A DNA stretch of 64,000 bases, from the NCBI GenBank assembly GCA_038237745.1, contig JBBRYJ010000004.1:1-64000 (forward strand), written 5' to 3'. The translations under genes and the position numbers were made by a program. The first letter of the stretch is position 1, and the number at the start of each line of letters is the position of its first letter. Shown here in pieces: positions 60,513 to 64,000 of this stretch. The DNA is from DASQEH01 sp038237745. Lineage in GTDB: Bacteria > Actinomycetota > Actinomycetes > Propionibacteriales > Nocardioidaceae. The notes under the pieces were generated by a model. The model was given only the letters and a program-made list of their open reading frames with translations, was not told the origin of the DNA and made no database searches.

Positions 60513-61292
60513 GTGAGGATCGCCAGGTATACCACGGGGGACGAGCCGGTGTACGGCGTCGTCGGCGGCGCAGACGGCGACGAGATCGTGGCGACCACGG
60601 TCGGTGACCCGCTCTACCAGGGTGTGGAGCTCACCGGAGAGCAGTTCCCTCTCGCCGACGTGCGGCTGCTGGCCCCCGTGATACCCCGGAGCAAGGTCGT
60701 GGGTGTTGGCCGCAACTACGCAGCACATGCTGCAGAGCTCGGCCATGAGGTGCCGGGAGAGCCGCTCGTATTCATGAAGCCGAACACGTCGGTGGTGGGC
60801 CCGTTCGACCCCATCGTCTACCCGCGGGAGTCGAGCGAGGTGCACTTCGAGGGCGAGCTGGCAGTCGTCATCGGACGCATCTGCCGAGATGTGCCTGCTG
60901 AGCGGGCGCGTGAGGTGGTCTTCGGTTACACGGTGGCCAACGACGTCACGGCGCGTGACCTTCAGAACAAGGACGGCCAGTGGACGCGAGCGAAGGGGTA
61001 CGACTCCTTCTGCCCGCTCGGTCCGTGGGTCGAGACCGACCTGGACCCCAGCGATGTGCTCGTCACGACGACGCTCAACGGTGAGCTTCGGCAGAGCAGC
61101 AGCACGACCCTGATGCTGCACGACGTCCCGGCCGTGATCGCCTACATCACCTCCTTCATGACATTGCTTCCAGGTGATGTGATCGCGACCGGAACCCCTG
61201 CAGGCGTCGGGCCCATGACTCCGGGCGATGAGGTGTCGGTGAGTGTCGAGGGCATCGGTACCCTCACCAACCGGGTGGTCGCCCGTGAGTGA
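60513..61292 (+). CDS. Fumarylacetoacetate hydrolase (FAH) family protein
   Basis: 259 residues. Conserved core KVVGVGRNYAAHAAELG, EPLVFMKPNTSVVGP, EVHFEGELAVVIGRI (metal-binding E-x-E) and GYTVANDVTARDLQ, then FCPLGPW and GDVIATGTPAGVGPM. FAH family members act on oxaloacetate (decarboxylase), acylpyruvates or homoprotocatechuate intermediates; the substrate cannot be chosen. The GTG start is behind a leaderless-type box. Overlaps gltX by 8 bp. Confidence 0.9.
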   Translation: MRIARYTTGDEPVYGVVGGADGDEIVATTVGDPLYQGVELTGEQFPLADVRLLAPVIPRSKVVGVGRNYAAHAAELGHEVPGEPLVFMKPNTSVVGPFDPIVYPRESSEVHFEGELAVVIGRICRDVPAERAREVVFGYTVANDVTARDLQNKDGQWTRAKGYDSFCPLGPWVETDLDPSDVLVTTTLNGELRQSSSTTLMLHDVPAVIAYITSFMTLLPGDVIATGTPAGVGPMTPGDEVSVSVEGIGTLTNRVVARE

Positions 61293-62787
61293 CTCGCCCG
61301 CCGACCTCCCAGGTGGCACTGTCCGTGTGCGGTTCTGCCCGTCGCCTACCGGCAACCCCCACGTCGGCCTTGCCCGCACCGCGTTGTTCAACTGGGCGTT
61401 CGTACGTCACCTCTGGGGCACGTTCGTCTTCCGCATCGAGGACACCGACGCCACTCGCGACTCGCAGGAGTCCTACGACACTCTGCTGGAGGTCATGCGC
61501 TGGCTCGGTTTCGACTGGGACGAGGGTCCGGAGGTCGGCGGCCCGGTGGGGCCCTACCGGCAGTCCGAGCGGTACGACGTGTACGCCGGGGTCGTCCGCC
61601 GGCTTCTCGACGCAGGTCGTGCCTACCACTGCTACTGCTCGCAGGAGGAGCTCGACAGCCGCAATGATCAGGCCCGCGGCGCCGGCCGCCCACCCGGCTA
61701 CGACGGGCACTGTCGCACGCTCAACGAGCAGCAGCTCGCCACCTACGTGGCCGAGGGACGCAATCCCGTTGTGCGCTTCCGGATGCCTGGCTCGACCATC
61801 ACGTTCGACGACCTCGTCCGCGGCGGCATCAGCTTCGAGAGCGAGCACGTGCCCGACTACGTACTCGTCCGCGCGAACGGCCATCCGCTCTACACCCTCG
61901 TCAATCCCGTCGATGATGCCTTGATGAACATCACTCATGTGCTGCGAGGAGAGGACCTGCTCTCGTCGACGCCTCGTCAGATCGCGCTGTACGACGCGCT
62001 GGCCGAGATCGGCGTCGGGAGCGGGCGAGCCCCGCGCTTCGGCCACCTCCCCTACGTGATGGGCCAGGGCAACAAGAAGCTGTCGAAGCGAGATCCCGAG
62101 TCCAACCTCGTCGCCTATCGTGACCGCGGCTTCCTTCCGGAGGGTCTGCTGAACTACCTCGCGCTGCTTGGCTGGTCGATCGCGGACGACCGTGACATCT
62201 TCAGCATGGACGAGATGGTGGCCGCGTTCACCATCGACCGCGTCAACCCGAACCCGGCTCGCTTCGACCTCAAGAAGTGCGAAGCCATCAACGCCAGCCA
62301 TCTGCGTTCCCTGCCGGCCGGTGAGCTGGCGCGGCGACTGGTCCCCTACCTCCAGCGCGCCCGGCTGATCGGTGAGGACGTCACGTCTGACGAGCAGAGC
62401 CTGCTCGACGCTGCCGCCCCGCTGGTACAGGAACGGATGGCGACCCTCGGGGAGGCCGTCGACCTGCTCGGGTTCCTGTTCGTGACCGACACCAGCTTCA
62501 GGGTCGAGCCCGAAGAGGCCGCCAAGCTGTTCGACGAGGCCGGCCGAGCCGTGGTGCGCGCGGCGTACGACGCGCTCAGCCCGCTCGACCGATGGGACAC
62601 CGCGGCGATCGAGCAGTCGCTGAGAGCCGCTCTGGTCGACGGGTTGGGCCTCAAGCCGCGCAACGCCTTCGGTCCGGTCCGGGTCGCGGTCACCGGACGA
62701 CGGATCTCGCCTCCACTGTTCGAGTCGCTCGAGCTGCTCGGCCCTCGACGGTCACTGGCTCGCCTCGCCGCAGTCACCACCCGATAG
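61285..62787 (+). CDS. gltX: Glutamyl-tRNA synthetase
   Basis: 500 residues, class I synthetase. HIGH-equivalent PSPTGNPHVGLARTALFNW, RIEDTDATRDSQESYD, LLGWSIADDRD and KLSKRDPE (KMSKS-equivalent in QGNKKLSKRD) are intact. As GatCAB is present and there is no glutaminyl-tRNA synthetase in the window, it is likely the non-discriminating form that charges tRNA-Gln with Glu. GTG 61285 overlaps the FAH gene; the longer frame upstream is coding for that gene. Confidence 0.95.
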   Translation: MSDSPADLPGGTVRVRFCPSPTGNPHVGLARTALFNWAFVRHLWGTFVFRIEDTDATRDSQESYDTLLEVMRWLGFDWDEGPEVGGPVGPYRQSERYDVYAGVVRRLLDAGRAYHCYCSQEELDSRNDQARGAGRPPGYDGHCRTLNEQQLATYVAEGRNPVVRFRMPGSTITFDDLVRGGISFESEHVPDYVLVRANGHPLYTLVNPVDDALMNITHVLRGEDLLSSTPRQIALYDALAEIGVGSGRAPRFGHLPYVMGQGNKKLSKRDPESNLVAYRDRGFLPEGLLNYLALLGWSIADDRDIFSMDEMVAAFTIDRVNPNPARFDLKKCEAINASHLRSLPAGELARRLVPYLQRARLIGEDVTSDEQSLLDAAAPLVQERMATLGEAVDLLGFLFVTDTSFRVEPEEAAKLFDEAGRAVVRAAYDALSPLDRWDTAAIEQSLRAALVDGLGLKPRNAFGPVRVAVTGRRISPPLFESLELLGPRRSLARLAAVTTR

Positions 62788-62789
62788 CC

Positions 62790-63680
62790 GTGCAGGGGGC
62801 GCTGCCGCAACCCGGTGGTGACTTCCATCGGCTGCTTCTGCTAGGTCGTCGCGGATCCCTCTGGCGGTTGATGGTCAGTGTGGTCGTCGCTGCCCTGGGT
62901 CTGCTGGCCATGTCGCTCGCGGCTGCGATCGGCGTCCTGGTGACCTGGCGACTGTTCCTCCACTCCGACGTCTCCTTCGACGTGACGGACGGTGTCGACG
63001 CCGCAGAGCTGCTGGCCCTCAACCTGGGGTTGGCGCTGCAGATACCGGTTGCTGCCGGGCTCGTCTCCGGCTTGTACCGGGTGTCGCCGCGGTGGTTGGC
63101 GTCGAACCGGCCCGGTGTGCGCTGGACGTGGCTGGCCGTCTGCGTGGGTATCGCGGCGACGGTGTGGTCGCCTCTGTTGGTGCTCGGGACGCTCGGCGCG
63201 TACGTGTCCCGCGAGTCGCCGCTGGACTCGTCGGTCCTGGCCTTCATGGCGGTCCTCCTCGTCACGACACCGCTGCAGGCGGCGGGGGAGGAGTACCTGT
63301 TCCGCGGGCTGCTCCTGCAGGGACTGGGCGCAACCGGGCTCTCGACCTGGGCATGTTGCCTCGCGAGCGGTGCTCTCTTCGCGTTGGCACATCTCCAGCT
63401 GCAACCCGCCCTCTTCGCCGACCGGTTGTTCCTCGGTACCGTGCTGGCCTGGTTGGCGATCCGCACCGGCGGGCTCGAGGCCGGTATCGCTGTGCACGCA
63501 GTCAAGAACCTGGCTGTCCTGGTGCCGGCGGGTCTGCTCGACCAGGTGAGCGACGCCCTCGACCCGACTGGCGTGACCTGGATACCCCTCGTCGTGGACG
63601 CCGTCCTGCTGAGCTTTGCCGTTCCGTGGATAGTGGCCGTGTCAGCGAGAAGACGCCGAACCATCGCCTCTTCGCCTTGA
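62790..63680 (+). CDS. CPBP family intramembrane metalloprotease
   Basis: 296 residues with about eight hydrophobic segments. Abi/CAAX protease motifs are seen in order: AAGEEYLFRGLLLQGL (EExxxR), FALAHLQ (FxxxH) and HAVKNLAVLVPAG (HxxxN). GTG 62790 is taken as start because the N-terminal stretch (GGDFHRLLLLGRRGSLWRL) matches the pre-TM region usual in this family; the first ATG is inside it. It follows gltX by 2 bp. Possible roles include protein maturation or bacteriocin immunity; none is assignable. Confidence 0.85.
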   Translation: MQGALPQPGGDFHRLLLLGRRGSLWRLMVSVVVAALGLLAMSLAAAIGVLVTWRLFLHSDVSFDVTDGVDAAELLALNLGLALQIPVAAGLVSGLYRVSPRWLASNRPGVRWTWLAVCVGIAATVWSPLLVLGTLGAYVSRESPLDSSVLAFMAVLLVTTPLQAAGEEYLFRGLLLQGLGATGLSTWACCLASGALFALAHLQLQPALFADRLFLGTVLAWLAIRTGGLEAGIAVHAVKNLAVLVPAGLLDQVSDALDPTGVTWIPLVVDAVLLSFAVPWIVAVSARRRRTIASSP

Positions 63681-63711
63681 GCCGTAGCCGCCGGATGCGG
63701 TGGGAGGTCTT

Positions 63712-63740
63712 TTGGTGGCCGACAACCCCTCCGGTATTGT
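63712..63740 (+). promoter_or_regulatory. Promoter of the tRNA-Gln/tRNA-Glu pair
   Basis: TTGGTG (63712-63717) and TATTGT (63735-63740), with exactly 17 bp between. The transcription start should fall about 33 bp before tRNA-Gln. Confidence 0.6.
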
Positions 63741-63779
63741 CTGCCCTCGGCATTCGTGCGTGCGCGCATGCCGTGCCTA

Positions 63780-63851
63780 TGGGGTATGGGGTAATTGGCA
63801 GCCCGACTGGTTCTGGTCCAGTTAGTCTAGGTTCGAGTCCTAGTACCCCAG
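63780..63851 (+). tRNA. tRNA-Gln (anticodon CUG)
   Basis: 72 nt cloverleaf. The acceptor stem pairs TGGGGTA with TACCCCA, the anticodon stem is ACTGG/CCAGT around TTCTGGT (anticodon CTG), and the T loop GTTCGAGTC is standard. Discriminator G. The 3' CCA is not encoded. Reads CAG. Confidence 0.95.
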
Positions 63852-63852
63852 C

Positions 63853-63889
63853 GATCAGACCGCTTGCGGAGATCGGATAAGGTCTGGTC
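63853..63889 (+). other. 9-bp inverted repeat between two tRNAs
   Basis: gatcagacc (63853-63861) pairs with ggtctggtc (63881-63889), one T-G. It forms a hairpin in the spacer of the tRNA-Gln/tRNA-Glu transcript and may direct endonucleolytic processing or act as a partial terminator. Confidence 0.5.
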
Positions 63890-63897
63890 CGCTCGAT

Positions 63898-63970
63898 GGC
63901 CCCGTTGTGTAGTGGCCTAGCACGCCGCCCTCTCAAGGCGGTAGCGCGGGTTCGAATCCCGTCGGGGCTA
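63898..63970 (+). tRNA. tRNA-Glu (anticodon CUC)
   Basis: 73 nt. Acceptor stem GGCCCCG pairs with CGGGGCT with a G1-U72 wobble as in streptomycete tRNA-Glu. Anticodon stem CCGCC/GGCGG with loop CTCTCAA (anticodon CTC). T loop GTTCGAATC. The 3' CCA is encoded at 63971-63973, unlike in the preceding tRNA-Gln. Confidence 0.95.
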
Positions 63971-64000
63971 CCATCGAGATGTTGCGCTCGTCCTCCTCGG

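Noticed and set aside
58631..60598. A 655-residue minus-strand frame opposite cimA
   Set aside because: Antisense to a well-supported gene; no recognisable domain.

Overview
This is 64 kb of chromosome from a high-GC actinobacterium. The evidence is GC-rich codon use, GTG starts, many leaderless transcripts with a TANNNT -10 box, NucS in place of MutS/MutL, the GlgE trehalose-to-glucan pathway, DUF3618 and PH-domain membrane proteins, and the block gatCAB - ilvD - ilvBNC - serA - leuB - ilvE - cimA - gltX. The order mce - thiolase - meaB - icmA - ybbN - glgB is, from memory, close to Streptomyces and relatives. The sequence alone does not fix the genus.

Layout. 1-2.3 kb: the Gly-rich end of an unknown gene, then a three-gene minus-strand envelope cassette (coiled-coil protein, holin-like protein, DUF3618). 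2.3-7 kb: nucS, a hydrolase, an AI-2E family transporter and a DivIVA-like coiled-coil protein. 7-13.5 kb: acyl-CoA metabolism (epimerase, thiolase, MeaB, isobutyryl-CoA mutase large subunit) with two small membrane genes and a thioredoxin-fold/TPR protein. 13.6-29.6 kb: storage glucan. The minus-strand operon glgE-treS-mak-glgB-(GNAT/Nudix) makes branched alpha-glucan from trehalose via maltose-1-phosphate; glgP and glgX, convergent and overlapping, degrade it. A sulfonate/taurine-type ABC transporter lies between glgE and glgP. 29.7-32.3 kb: enoyl-CoA hydratase and electron-transfer flavoprotein.

32.4-42.8 kb is mixed: a secreted Asp-box protein, gluconokinase, a nucleotidyltransferase, cysteine desulfurase plus mnmA (2-thiouridine synthesis), an acetyltransferase, a MetE-like protein, an RTX-type secreted protein, ligA and a tiny membrane protein. 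42.9-46.3 kb is gatCAB, the Glu-tRNA(Gln) amidotransferase. 46.3-60.3 kb is a long run of branched-chain amino-acid genes (ilvD, ilvB, ilvN, ilvC, leuB, ilvE, cimA) with serA, a protease and a methyltransferase. 60.5-64 kb: an FAH-family protein, gltX, a CPBP membrane protease, then tRNA-Gln(CUG) and tRNA-Glu(CUC), the two substrates expected for a non-discriminating GluRS acting with GatCAB.

Main regulatory results. Upstream of ilvB is a complete-looking transcription attenuator: a leaderless 36-codon leader peptide with an Ile-Leu-Val-Val run, a terminator with six T, and an antiterminator that competes for its 3' arm. At least 16 starts sit 5-9 nt behind a TANNNT box, so leaderless or near-leaderless transcription is common here. 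Other points worth checking are a probable one-base frameshift at the 5' end of the ABC ATPase gene, a 24-residue insertion inside the NucS catalytic motif, and mutually exclusive hairpins upstream of icmA.
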